A program made the position numbers and the translations under genes. A model generated the notes under the pieces. The model searched no databases, had not been told where the DNA came from, and saw nothing but the letters and a program-made list of their open reading frames with translations. Source: Adiantum capillus-veneris (lineage: Eukaryota; Streptophyta; Polypodiopsida; Polypodiales; Pteridaceae). Taken from it: a DNA stretch of 64,000 bases. The stretch spans positions 84,801,884-84,865,883 of the forward strand of contig CM043944.1 in assembly GCA_014529385.2 (NCBI GenBank), in the 5' to 3' direction. Below, one piece after another: positions 1 through 10,479 of this stretch (its first letter is position 1; each line of letters opens with the position of its first letter).

Positions 1-312
1 TGGTGGTTTGTGGTTCAGGTTGCTCCAAGAAATAAACAAGTATTTGAAGGGCAAGATCTCCTGGAGGAAAGTCAGTCAGACGACGTCCATACTACTATGA
101 CATTAGATGAGATGGACGAAGGTATGGCAGAGTAAGCTGACAGATATACGAGGGATGACGCAGACGAGCCAAAATTGACACTTGTAGATGAAGATGTAAT
201 GGATGAAGACAATCTGCCAGATTGAGTTGGGGCAGAGTTATGTTTGCAATTAGAGATAGACGATGATACGGTGCAAGATCTTATCGATGATGCCTCACTC
301 GTCGAGGCCTAG
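1..312 (+). pseudogene. CACTA-1 TNP2-type transposase, C-terminal tail (DUF4216-like end)
   Basis: Frame 1 opens with WWFVVQVAPRNKQVFEG, matching WWYVIEVAPRSARTYEG in CACTA-2 (39.1 kb). This is the end of the DUF4216-like region that follows the catalytic domain in plant TNP2 proteins. An acidic tail follows. In-frame stops lie at 133-135, 223-225 and 310-312; the first may be the original end or decay, since an acidic frame continues past it. An intron-like stretch (about 316-410, acceptor TTTGTGCAG) then separates it from the next ORF. The catalytic part lies off the window. Confidence 0.7.
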
Positions 313-419
313 GCCTGTAAGTGTTTGTGTGAAGACTTTGATTTAAAATTAAGCTTAAAGTTAATTTAAACAACTGTGTTCTGACGCTTTATTTTACTTT
401 CTTTGTGCAGGACTTTAGT

Positions 420-1555
420 ATGGCAGACGAGATTCCAGATCCCGCTTCCATGAGTGCAGATGCATTCATGGGCTTCGTTACACGGATGACGCCTGCTCAG
501 ATGGCAGAGGCTTCTCAGTACTGGGTAGCCAGAGGCACGAGTACTACGCCTCCGGGCTTCACACCCGAGGGACCGACGCCTAGGGGGGGGACGCCTACGG
601 GGTTCAGGATGCCTATGGGTATGACGCCTTCTTCTCCCATCACGGCCGCTTCGACACCTAGGGGTGGGGCAGAGGCGGGTACGTCCTCATCTCCGCAGCA
701 CAGGCACACTCGCCGATCTCGGCGATCGTCAGGTGGAGGTGGTGGTTGCTGTGGAGGAGGGTCCACAGATGCTTCGACCCCTCCTCGCTCACGACCCCCG
801 TCTTACCCAGGCACACCTCTCGACACACCTCTTGGCACACCTCGGACACCTTGGGGGGCACACGATCCTAGTGCCTTCAAGCTCTATACTGTACGGGGAG
901 ATGGTTCTGTTGACATGGATAGAGTCGGGACTGAGATGCGACAGCGGATTCGCCAGCTCGTGGAGCTGCAGTTTTCGACCAACATTCTGACGTCTTGGGA
1001 TCAGCAAGAAAAGGAAAAAGTCACTTACATAGTGGAGACCATCTTGAGAGAGTACCAGCCTGCTCCGGGTTCTTTCGTTGTTTCGGCGCGGTGGATCAAG
1101 GGTGTTGCACGGGACACCATCAAACATCGACGAGATGCAGCTCGGAAGGCTTTGAGGACCGGCTCGCCGAAGCCTTCGGGCATCCCACACGAGACGTGGC
1201 TACAGATCAGGGAGGATGAGCAGACAGCGGCCACGCGGTTCAGACAGCAGCGTGAGGCCGTGCAGGTATGACAGATGACTAGGGGGACATCTCATCTTGG
1301 CAGCGGAGGCTTCGACACCTTTCGCTATGAGTTTGTGAGTTTCTAATCCAATCTTAACTATGGCGTTTTTTAAAACGTGATGAATCATGTATTCTTATTA
1401 CTTTGATTTTTGTATAAACGCAGAATCTTGCGATGCATCGAGCTCCATCACGCGAGGAGGAGTCAGATGGATATCATAGAGGTATCTATGAAGTACTGAA
1501 TGATCTTGAAGCTTCAGGAGAGCCTGTAGACTGGGAGGCCTTACAGTCTTGCTGA
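420..1555 (+). pseudogene. CACTA-1 second ORF (Transposase_24/TNPA-like DNA-binding protein)
   Basis: The start is ATG at 420, just after a splice acceptor at 410; the paralogue in CACTA-2 starts in the same context. The protein has a Thr/Pro-rich N-terminal half with a conserved RRSSGGGGGCCGG core (about residues 100-115) followed by STDASTPP. A charged helical C-terminal half (about residues 155-285) holds a SHLGSGGF motif like the GSGG motif of plant Ptta/En/Spm (Transposase_24) proteins. Exon 1 would end at 1334 (GTGAGT) and exon 2 runs 1434-1555. A TGA at 1269-1271 interrupts the frame just before the GSGG motif, so this copy is probably inactive. In En/Spm elements such second proteins bind subterminal repeats; that role is inferred here. 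Confidence 0.7.
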
Positions 1556-1769
1556 TCGCTTGAGGTGAGACGTTGATATGTGTGAGTTGATTTAATTAAG
1601 TCAGTATATGTGAAGTAATATCAATACTAATTTTGTGAGTTGTCCTATGTGCAGGTTGCGACGCCTGGTCATTAGTGGACCAGATTTCATCTATATGCTT
1701 TGTGAGACACAGACATGCTTCTGTGTCTCTTTTTTGTACAAACAGTTAGTGTTCAGACAATTATTGTTT

Positions 1770-2010
1770 CCCTTATGGTTATGATTATTGTCATTGTCAT
1801 TGTCATTGTATAGACAGTTATTGTTTCTCTTTCTGGTTATGCTTATGGTTATTGTTAATTTTGTTTATGGTTATGGTTATCTGCATTATGGTTTTGATCA
1901 AAGTGATTATAGCCGGTTATGGTTTTAAGTTATGGTTATGATTTGTTATGGTTATGCTTTTAAGTTATGGTTATGGTTCGTTATGGTTATGCTTTTAAGT
2001 TATGGCTATG
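1770..2010 (+). repeat. TTATGG-type minisatellite in CACTA-1 3' region
   Basis: Irregular repeats of GGTTATGGTTATG and TTTTAAGTTATGGTTATG lie between ORF 2 and the element end. I see no coding capacity. A similar TTATGGTTATGG-rich stretch occurs in the piggyBac element at 17.1-17.6 kb, so the motif is not specific to CACTA. Confidence 0.6.
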
Positions 2011-2290
2011 CTTTTCAGTTGGTACGCTTGTCTTTCATTGGCCTTAAATCTCATGTGAGATCCTACATGGATAGCATGTAGGAGGCGTATACATGATATG
2101 GTTTTTTTTGAAAAGTTTATGTAAAAACAAAGGGAACTCTGTCGAAATTTCTGCGCGCGGGAGCATGGTTGATATTTTGGTGCTGCTCGCTTTCTTGGGC
2201 AGAGGGCAGGAAGTCTGGCTGTGGCTGTGTCCATCTTTTAACTGGGCATAGGCTAGGCTACCTACCCTCTTCCCAAGAAATTTTTTTTTC

Positions 2291-2413
2291 TGCTATGGTC
2301 GTCGCTATATGCGTCGCTATGCGCTTCGCTAATAGCGACTAGTTTCACAGCGACGCTCATAGCGATGGGCAGCGTCGATATATGCGTCGATAACACCTTC
2401 TTTTGTTGTAGTG
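2291..2413. repeat. CACTA-1 subterminal repeats and terminal inverted repeat end
   Basis: Several GTCGCTAT / ATAGCGAC copies in both orientations lie within 120 bp of the CACTAC terminus, matching the clustered repeats at the end of CACTA-2 (41.3-41.47 kb). In En/Spm elements such arrays are binding sites for the TNPA protein. That function is inferred here. Confidence 0.75.
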
Positions 2414-2900
2414 TCCCCAATTGTGGTGGTCCCAAAAAAGAATGGAAAACATTGATTATGTGTAAATCTCAAGAAGGTAAATGCAACCACCATAAGAGAC
2501 AACTTATCCTCTACCAATCACAGATCACGTCATTGAGCGTGTAGCAAGAAATGAGGCTTATAGCTTACTTGATGGCTTCTTAGGATACAATCAAGTTTTG
2601 ATTGATCCAAGGGATCATCACAAAACAGCTAAAATGATTCTACGACTCCCACATCATTAGAAAGGAATTTTAAAAAGGGTGTCTAGTCATGACATACACC
2701 TTAAAACAACATACCTCAAAACTCAAAAAGAGACGCATGGGTCCATATGTCATACATGATCTATCTGCAAGTGGGGAAGTACATCTCGCCACACTAGATG
2801 GATAACCCATGGGCAATTGGATAAGTGGTTGCAGATTAAAGAAATATCATGAGCCCTTAATTAACAAAATCTTAGAAAGATTTCAAGCAACCAAGGAGCG
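2414..2900 (+). pseudogene. Ty3/gypsy polyprotein remnants (RT N-terminus, then integrase C-terminus)
   Basis: 2414-2660 reads SPIVVVPKKNGK and then, with stops, a VNATT-like segment and degenerate FLDGYSGYNQI-like residues, the N-terminal part of a plant gypsy reverse transcriptase. 2720-2865 reads GPYVIHDLSASGEVHLATLDG and NWISGCRLKKYHEPL, the usual integrase C-terminus of plant gypsy elements. The catalytic RT core, RNase H and integrase core between them are missing, so the polyprotein is internally deleted. CACTA-1 inserted at its left edge. Confidence 0.7.
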
Positions 2901-2979
2901 TAAACAACGCAAAGAGAAAATCAATGAAGCCAAGGAATGAGTAGTAAAACTACGAAAGAATAGAGCAAGACTTCAATAC

Positions 2980-4776
2980 ATGGCTAGCATAACAAAAAAA
3001 CCACACATCTATGTGATAGCCACAACTAGATCACACATTATGGTACATATTGGTTATGAATACAAGGCCGTGTATGCACTATTTGACATAGGAGCGGATC
3101 TTTATTTGCTCAGTTATTACATATCTCGGAGTGCAATTGGGAAGCCCATGCTTGTCCCATCTACCACTAACATAATGTTGTTTGTGGGAGGTTACAATCA
3201 TGTAGAAGGGTACTTTGAACTTCAAATTTTATTGGTGGCACTAATGTGCATCATAGATTATATATCATGAAGCCAAGTAAGCTAACCACTCTAGTCATTC
3301 TCGGCCACCATGGCAAAAAACTTACAATGGAATTCCAAATTGGCACAAAGGTGGCATCAACTTTGAGTTTGACAAAGCTAGACTCTTTAACACTAGGTTG
3401 GTAATGGGACACTTTTATGTCCTATTAAGTGACCATTTTCCTTGAATTATGTCAAGAGTTTCAAAATGAATTTTGAGGTGCTGTCTGTCTAGAAAGTTGT
3501 CTCATGAGCTGAAAAAAACTCGACATTTTTTTGGAATATCAAATCCATCTTTAGCCTTGTCCGTGCACAACATTTCACAACCTAAACTGTGTAAAAAGCC
3601 GGGTCCTGTTTTTGGATTTTTTCAACTTTTTGCAACTATACCACTCTAGAATTCATGTTTGTGAGCTCTATAATGCTAGAGAACTATCTTTAGTAGTCCT
3701 CAACATGTCCTGATGCTTCTAGGGAGAAATAAATGTTGAAGTTTTAAGTTATGACCAAATTACAAAAATTGTAAAATCTTGTTTTTTAGCCAATTTTAGC
3801 TCTTCTATGATTTTTTTGGTGGCTTTCATGATATCCAAATGCAGTTTTGATTTTCTATGTCGCATATTGTAACATAAAGCTAATATTCCTTGAGTTTTGG
3901 GGCACCTAATACCCTATTTTGCATAGTAGACAACGATGGTTGATTTTTTCAATTATAGAAGAAAACGAAACATTCTAGTATATCAAGTATAGCTTTTTCA
4001 ATATTGTTAGTTTCTTGTGACAACTACATGCATTTTGTAGGTAGTAACCATATCTAAGCATAAGGATCAAATTTAGCTAGATATTGAATAGTTTCTATGG
4101 GATTCTACAACTCATAATGTTGAACCCAGTTTTTTCATGTTTGCTGTATTTAGCACTTCATCTTTGTCCCCAGGATTCCCCTTGGTAAGAGATGTATTAT
4201 TATTTTGACATGCTCCATGGCTCCTTATGAACCTAAAGGACAATAGGGAACTAAGAAAACATGCATATATTATTTGTATTGAGCGTGGCTATAGAAACTT
4301 TGATGATAGGTTTGCAGAATGGTAAAAATTCAACTTTTTTGTACCTATTTCTTTTGGCAAAACAAAAAATAGTGAGTGAGAAGCAATCATATGTTCTGAT
4401 CACCAACCCATTGAAGTTAACTAGGGAATTTATCTCAAGTCCTACAAAAATCCCTAATCTTATTTTTATGCAAAAAAACATAAGAAATGACTGTTTTGAT
4501 GAAAATGTACTGGTCCATCAACTTTGGAGGCTTGGTGTGACCAAAAGATGATAAATTTTACAAGTTTCTTATTTTTTACATGTAAAGTAGGCCTTGAAAT
4601 ATAACCTCATGAAAGGATTTTACAAAATGACTGGATCTACTATGGTTTTGGAGGTTTTTTTCAAAACCCTGAAAGGACACTTTTATGTCCTGTTAGGTTA
4701 CCAACCTAGTGTTAATCCCTTTCTAGGTGAAGAATGCTATGTGTCTGATTCTGAATCTGACAATGAGGATCCATAA
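2980..4776 (+). pseudogene. Gypsy downstream ORF with retropepsin-like motif, split by piggyBac MITE-A
   Basis: After the integrase end an ORF contains YALFDIGADLYLLSYYIS, resembling the D-[ST]-G active-site strand of retroviral-type aspartic proteases with the middle residue changed. Its frame continues on the far side of MITE-A (3391-4711) at 4716 into an acidic VSDSESDNEDP end with a stop at 4774-4776. Removing the MITE and one TTAA joins the two sides in one reading frame. A protease-like ORF after integrase is unusual for gypsy; it may instead be a rearranged protease or an extra ORF. Confidence 0.45.
3391..4711. mobile_element. piggyBac-type non-autonomous element MITE-A
   Basis: It is flanked by TTAA at 3387-3390 and 4712-4715. 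The left end begins CACTAGGTTGGTAA and the right end is its inverse. Both ends carry a nearby GGACACTTTTATGTCC palindrome. The ends match the 5.9-kb piggyBac at 13819-19710, and the whole body matches MITE-C (55287-56620). No transposase is encoded; the interior is AT-rich. Confidence 0.85.
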
Positions 4777-5908
4777 GAATCTTCTATTGAAGCTCCCACA
4801 ACCATCATGGACCGCCGCCAAGCAACCACCTGTGCAGTCATAACAACACTTTGCCATATGCAAATTGAAGAAGCTAGCGTGGCTATATGGATACCCAAGA
4901 AACTCCATCAAGCACAAATAGGCCAAATGCAAACATGGGTTCCTAAAGCCAAGAGTTCACCGACGAAGCAACCAAGTGCAACCCAAGTATCCAAATAAGG
5001 ACCAAAGGTAAAGACGATATACAAGGGTTGTGCAGGCACAAGAATACTGAGCACATAACAAGAAGACTTGGTTCTCTCATGTTCAACAAAGATGGGTACC
5101 AAAGAAAGCCTTGCAAGTACAAGGGTACTATGAGGGAGCAATGAGAATTTGGCTACCACTGGAAAGGTGCAAGGATGCACACCCAAGCTTATATGTGTTC
5201 TCCTTTCAAAGAACAAAGCTTTAGCAATCATAGATCATGCTACTTAACTTGAAGCCAATAACCCAAACAAACAAAGTACAAAAGAGTGCCTCAGATAGGC
5301 AACACCCAATGTTACCTCACTCTTAGTCCAACACAAAGACACGACAATTCAAAAAGGCAAGTGGATATAAAAAGAAGCCCATACAAATAACAATCCTCCA
5401 ATAAAGGTTGTTTCAGATGACCAAGCATCTACATTCAAAGTAGCTAAGTCCTCAAGCAAACCTACAAAGCATCGATCTATTGATTCTTATATGGACTCAA
5501 GCTTCACTCATCACGCATGATAGATGGCCTATAACATCTTTGTTGGCATCACCCCATAAACAATTAATTAGTATCAAAGACACCTCGAAGAAAATGGAAG
5601 CTATAATTAATTAATTAATTAGTATCAAAGACACCTCGAAGAAAATGGAAGCTATAATTTCCAAGCATTTGGTAAAAAGGTAAGAGTTGGATCCTTTAAG
5701 CCTCACCAACAAAAGCCCTTGGACCATATCTACTCCAAGACCCACTTCTTGCACAACATAAACTCTTTAACATGCATTGATTATGTAATCATCCTAGGGC
5801 TACATTAAATGGACACACAAACAATAAGCATTGTTACCACCACCCATGCACTCACAATCTGTAACCTTCACAAAGTCAAGATGACTTAGAATAGGTGGGG
5901 GGGAGGTA
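4777..5908 (+). other. Gypsy 3' untranslated region with polypurine tract
   Basis: Broken frames of low complexity follow the acidic ORF. A tandem duplication of about 50 bp (ATTAGTATCAAAGACACC...) lies at 5569-5660. The stretch ends in a purine tract, GGTGGGGGGGAGGT (5894-5907), of the kind that primes plus-strand synthesis directly before a 3' LTR. Confidence 0.5.
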
Positions 5909-6570
5909 TGACAGTCACTAGCATTGATTATCATTACAAAACAACACACAATGGGACCACTCTAACTGAGCCCATATGTGTAAGTGGAGAAAACAATGCC
6001 CAAGAAATAGCATCGATAGCTAATTCATAATCATAACTTAAGGTTTTGGCAAAAAAAATGCACATTTGGAGGCCAAAACTTAAGACCATCAATATTTTTA
6101 CTTCGATTTTGTATTTTATGGGTTGATGGGCGATTTGAGAAATTTCCACTAACTTTTGCTCATTTTTACTTGAAAATTAATAGCAGACAGTAAGAACGTC
6201 AAAAAATGTTTTGACTTCACACACCTGATCTATGCACCAAGGTAAATAAATGGAGCCATCCAGGAATCATTTTGACAAAGTTCAAAAATCTGACTTATGA
6301 CGAAGCTTGTATTTGGGCATATGAAGATAATGGGGTCGGGACTCAAAATGACAAACCGTTTGAGCCAAGACGTAAGTATATAGTCCAATTAGACTAAAAG
6401 TGTAGGTGGGTGAAATTTCAACTTCAATTGATGTGTTTTGAAGCTTCATACAATGTGCTTTGTGTGCGGTGAGATGCGGCATGCGTTTCATCATTCGTGA
6501 CATGTATAAGTGCAAGCTCAAGCTCTCCATAGCTTTAAGCTCTCATTGTAATCTCACAAGTATTAAGATT
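5909..6570 (+). mobile_element. Putative 3' LTR of the first gypsy element
   Basis: The sequence after the polypurine tract starts TGACAGTCACTAGC, the TG expected of an LTR start. No second LTR copy is in the window, so the right edge is uncertain; it is placed before the G-rich repeat, near GATTGCA. I see no gene here. Confidence 0.35.
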
Positions 6571-7120
6571 GCATGGCATGGGGTGGCCCCGGGGCGCCGA
6601 CGGGGCCGTGCCCATGCATTGACAGGGATGTCGTGGGACAGCCCTAGGGACATGTCTAGCGCGTCCTGGGGCGCCGACGGCGGCAGGAGTGCCCCCGGGG
6701 TCCATCCGGGGGGGGGGGGGGGGGGGGGGGGGGGTGTCATGGGGTGACCTTGGGGGGTTGACGGGCGTGTCTAGGGGGGGTCAACACGGTCGTGCCAGGG
6801 GCATCCCAGGGCGTTGACAGGGGTGCTGTGGGGCAGCTCCGGGGGCGTGGAGGAACACCGCCGGGGGTGCCATGCGGTGGCCTCGGGGGTGTCATGCGGC
6901 AACCCTGAGTGTCCGACTGGGGTGTCCCTAGGCGTGGACAGGGACGCCGTAGGGCGACCTCGGGGGCCCGGCGGGGGTGTCATGGGGCGACCTCGGGGGG
7001 CCGATTGGGATGTGTCGGGGGCATCCCGAGGCACCGACGGGCATGCCATGGGGCAACCCTAGGAGGCCGATGGGGTGCCATGGGGCGTCCCTGGGGGGAC
7101 TCTTAGGGGTGCGATGTCCG
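6570..7120. repeat. G-rich minisatellite with a run of about 29 G
   Basis: Imperfect repeats of roughly 50 bp (modules such as GGGGCGACCTCGGGGG and CCGACGGGGATGTCATG) lie around a pure G run near 6706-6734. Composition differs sharply from the AT-rich flanks. Open frames on both strands are repeat artefacts. The plus strand could form G-quadruplexes; that is inference. Confidence 0.75.
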
Positions 7121-7193
7121 ATAACAAGAAGCATCCAACAACTCATGACCTCCAAGAGCTGCAAGCTTCAACCTCACTTCCATCAGAGAAGTC

Positions 7194-7535
7194 ACGACGG
7201 TAATTCCAGCTCCAATAGCGTATATTTAAGCTGTTGCAGTTGAAAAGCTCGTAGTTGGATCTTGGGGTGGGGCGAGCAGTTTGCCTCTTTTGGTGTGCAT
7301 TGGTCGCTCTACTCTTTCTATCGAGGATGCGCTCTTGGCGTTAATTGGTTGGGACATGGATTCGGTGATGTTACTTTGAAAAAATTAGAGTGCTCAAAGA
7401 AAGCCTATGCACTGGTCGCTCCGTCCTTTTTGTCGATGATGCGCTACTGGCCTTAATTGGCTGGGATGCGGATTCAACGATGTTACTTTGAAAAAACTAG
7501 AGTGCTCAAAGCAAGCCTATGCTCTGAATACATAA
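7194..7535 (+). rRNA. 18S rRNA gene fragment with internal partial duplication (pseudogene)
   Basis: 7194-7260 is the highly conserved plant 18S segment GGTAATTCCAGCTCC ... AGCTCGTAGTTGG. It continues through the GTTACTTTGAAAAA ... TAGAGTGCTCAAAG segment to 7410. At 7411 the sequence jumps back and repeats the GGTCGCT ... GTTACTTTG ... AGTGCTCAAAGCAAGCC portion to 7535, ending near GAATACAT. About 230 nt of the gene is therefore present with a tandem copy of about 110 nt. Both copies have substitutions, so this is a decayed rDNA insertion. Confidence 0.9.
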
Positions 7536-7940
7536 GTGTCAAAATGGAGTCCATTGAGTCTGCTTTGTCCCCTCCTCTTTCCCTTGGACTTCACCCATTG
7601 CAAAGGATGCTTCACTTGTGGATAGAGATGAGGGTCTACTTGAATCAGAGGTCATGTCTTCTATCCTTGTTCCACTTCCTTCCCGTAGACACTTTTGACA
7701 CAAGACTTGAACTTGAAGCAATGCTTTTTCCTGATCGTCGTAAGTGCATAGGTTGCAAATGCTTTGTCTTGTTTTTTTCCTCTTGTTATTTTTGGTTGTC
7801 CATAGAAAACTCGATATCGTCTTCTAGGTATGGACCCCATGTGAAGCGAAAGCTGCTTGCTGTCTCTTCTCCTCCTCCAGGTACGCATTTCATACATGGA
7901 CCTTACACAAATATACCTAGATGAATTAGGAACATGCCCC
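7536..7940 (+). other. Unassigned stretch between the 18S fragment and gypsy debris
   Basis: Open frames exist here but show no family motif and run on from the rRNA fragment, so I do not call a gene. Confidence 0.3.
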
Positions 7941-7989
7941 GACTTTGTTTAGTTTGGCCATGGCAGGTTTAAAACATTCAAGACGTTTG

Positions 7990-8800
7990 GGGTCAACTTT
8001 GGTAAAAGTGCAGCACTTCTTCACGATGCTCATGACTCAATTGTTGGGGGTCAGCGTGGTTGGTATCCACAATACCGTGGAGAGCCATTCTTTTGGCGAG
8101 AAGTTGAGGAAGGTTGTATATGACCACGTCCAAAAGCGCCAAGTTTGCTCATCAGAAACTAGCGGGACTTCTTCAACCACTACCCATTACAGATGGTCCT
8201 TTCTAGGACATCTCGATGGACTTAATCGGACCCCTTTCAACATCACATCCTAGCAGCAACACCATATGCATGACCATTGTGGACAGGTTCAACAAATTTG
8301 TCATGTTGATATTGCGCAAGCACACATCTTCAACAAAACAGGTAGCTCGCCTCTGCATTACATCTTGGTACCCTATCGGTAGGTTACCAAAGGCCATCAC
8401 CTCAAATCGAGACACCAATTTCACTCCACAGTTTGAGAAGTCATTGTTGATAACTTTAGCAGAAGTTTGCAGGTTTCCAGTGCATTCTACCAGCAAACTA
8501 ATTGACAAAAAGAGATCGACAACCAGTTGGCTTTCAATGTACTCAAAGCTTACTGCCATTATCTACGAAATCGATGGGATCACCATTTGATGTCGGTACA
8601 TACTATCTCAAATGATACTCACTCATCGAGTATCAAATGCACTCCAACATTTGGAAGTGGTTCTCCTCTCTTTTGACGAGAATGGTTTCTCCATCCATTG
8701 AGGACAACCATGAAGTTGAGTCTTACTCGGAGATTGTGGAGTCAGTCAAGGATCAGATAGCAAAGGTCTACACTCGTGAGGCAAATAAATCTCGATGAAA
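7990..8800 (+). pseudogene. Ty3/gypsy integrase fragment
   Basis: About 8010-8110 encodes an HDAHDSIVGG-like zinc-binding N-terminus with stops. 8200-8450 encodes ISMDLIGPL, NTICMTIVDRFNKFVML and ITSNRDTNFTPQF, matching the first two catalytic acidic blocks of a gypsy integrase. 8460-8600 holds a decayed third block. Several frameshifts and stops separate the pieces. The sequence ends abruptly against a minus-strand ORF at about 8807. Confidence 0.75.
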
Positions 8801-8806
8801 AGTACA

Positions 8807-9400
8807 TTACAAAGCAAGATCAGGACCATCTCTACTTTGCTGCCCTCGAGTCATCCTGGGAAGGATCTTACTAGCTCCGCAAGGAGTGGATAAACTCTCC
8901 TCCGCTGGGATGCCTCTAAACCTGCCTCTCTCAATCTCAAGCTGATGAGATGATGTGCTTGTCTGTCCAATAGCACACCATAATCCATGTGACAAGTGGG
9001 AATCATGTAAGCTGGTCTGGTCAGAAATCCATCTGTTGTGCGCTGTAGAAGATGCTCTCTGTAGAAAGCCATCTTCGTACCTAGCTCCTGTGTCGGCTGA
9101 ATCCACGTCCTCTGAGTGTCGAGCTAGAATATATCCATCCGTATAACTCTACTAACCTCCCTCTGAATCAAGGGGAGGGAGGGGTCATCGGGGGAATACT
9201 GAAAGGGGGGCAGCCTATCTATAGAGAAACCATGTAACTCAAACCATGATGCCATCTGTGCATACCAACATGATGCGTCTCCCTGAGTTGTTGAGAGGAC
9301 TCTAGAGCTGCAAGCCGAGCGTAACGCTCCCACGGTAGCTCCCATAGGCTATGTAAGAAAGACACTTATCTCCTGAGCGCCTCTACTACTAGTGGGGGTG
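8807..9400 (-). pseudogene. Unrecognised ORF of about 180 aa, one internal stop
   Basis: One minus-strand frame is open from about 9345 to 8807 apart from one stop (after RVIRMDIF). It continues through LDTQRTWIQPTQEL, MAFYREHLLQRTTDGF, MDYGVLLDRQAHHLI and RRRVYPLLAELVRSFPG. It is a non-repetitive, amphipathic, protein-like sequence of the kind seen in host genes or retroelement gag proteins. I cannot assign a family. It abuts the integrase debris tail to tail. Confidence 0.45.
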
Positions 9401-9419
9401 CGGCCATTTTTTCTCTAAT

Positions 9420-9731
9420 GATCTCGTAGGGAACTGTGGCCTTATCTCTATCCAAGAAAGAAGGGCTTGTCAAGCCTCCCCTTGTTCCTCTTTTCACTCA
9501 TTGAGAGCAGACTGTGCACTTAGCGGCCGGCCAATTGACGTGAGGTGGGAAAAAGCAACCTTGGGCGCAAGGCCGCCAAGGGGTGTGCCCGAGGGAAAGA
9601 GAAGAGCTCGGGTAAGAGAAGATCCTTTTCTGACACAGATTGCAAGCTAAAGAAGCAACTCAAGAACTCAAGAACAAAGACCCGCAAGAACCCAAGTTCC
9701 TTGTGAACTTAAGAACCCAAGACTTCAGTGG
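9420..9731. other. No recognisable gene
   Basis: Mixed sequence with short broken frames. A purine-rich leader (AAGAAGCAACTCAAGAACTC...) precedes the next ORF and may be its 5' leader. Confidence 0.3.
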
Positions 9732-10470
9732 ATGGTCATCACTCGAAGCGGAATGGATACTTCGCATGGAGGTGGTGAGCATGGGAGTGACGAAGAAGAG
9801 TTTTCCTCACCAGGAGGTTTTTTTGACCCTCCCCCTTTCCCATCTACGCCACGGATTGCACTAACTCCGATGGAGACATTCGACAAGATGATGATGGACA
9901 GGAAGTTAGAAAGTGAAGAAAGAATAGCAGCCATAGAGCGCAAAATGAAGAAAGAATAGTAGCCATAGCGCGTGAGCACGAGCAAGCACGCTTGGAAGCC
10001 AAAGTAAGAAAAGCCAAATTGGATCGTGAGCACGAAGAAAGAAACGCAGAAAGGAACTGTGAGTGCGAAGAAAGACAAGCAGAATTTGATCGCGAGAACA
10101 AAGCAAGAAAAGCGATGAGCGACCGACACATGAAAGAGTTGTTGCGACTTTTTTCTAATGTGCAGACAGAGATTGCCAAGGAACAGGAGAAGAAGACTCT
10201 CTCAGTCTTTTCTTCTCCAAAGCAGGACACACATGATGATTTGGAGGATAAGGATACGCATGATGATAAGCATGATGATTTGGAGGATAAGGATACGCAT
10301 GATGATTTGGAGGATAAGGATACGTACGCATGATGATTTGCATGATCAAGATGTGATTTCTCACGAGCATGATGATTTGCAGGAAGAAGCTCTGATTGTT
10401 CACAAGAATGATGGTTTAATTGATACTTTTTCTAGTGAAGCTAATCTCATTGCAGATTCGATCAATCACT
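9732..10470 (+). pseudogene. Gag-like coiled-coil ORF with acidic HDDLEDKDT repeat
   Basis: The start at 9732 gives MVITRSG, a beginning often seen in plant gypsy gag proteins. A Gly/Pro-rich acidic segment follows, then a charged helix rich in E, R and K (to the stop at 9957). A frameshift leads into another long charged helix (9992-10200, EREHEER/ECEERQAEFDREN-type heptads). Next comes an acidic minisatellite, HDDLEDKDTHDD, encoded by a repeat of about 27 bp (10233-10335). No zinc knuckle is visible. Gag is the best guess; a host structural protein is possible. Confidence 0.4.
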
Positions 10471-10479
10471 AAGAACCGA

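Larger units (their letters stand above)
1..2413 (+). mobile_element. CACTA-1 transposon, 3' portion
   Basis: This is the 3' part of a plant CACTA (En/Spm-type) element running in from the left edge. It contains the tail of the TNP2-like ORF, a complete second ORF, a TTATGG-rich stretch (about 1770-2010) and subterminal repeats of GCGTCGCTAT type in both orientations (2291-2400). It ends at 2401-2413, where the reverse complement reads CACTACAACAAAA, the classic CACTA terminus. The base after the end resumes a gypsy reverse-transcriptase frame, so the element inserted into an older gypsy. The same gene order recurs in CACTA-2 (37.5-41.5 kb). The 5' end lies outside the window. Confidence 0.85.

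Noticed and set aside
6460-7243. Overlapping Gly/Pro/Arg-rich ORFs
   Set aside because: G-rich minisatellite on both strands; no family motif or codon bias.
7262-7924. ORFs over the 18S fragment
   Set aside because: The 5' part is rRNA sequence, so the frames are accidental.
10233-10335. Possible CRISPR-like or satellite array
   Set aside because: The units are contiguous coding repeats (HDDLEDKD) without spacers.
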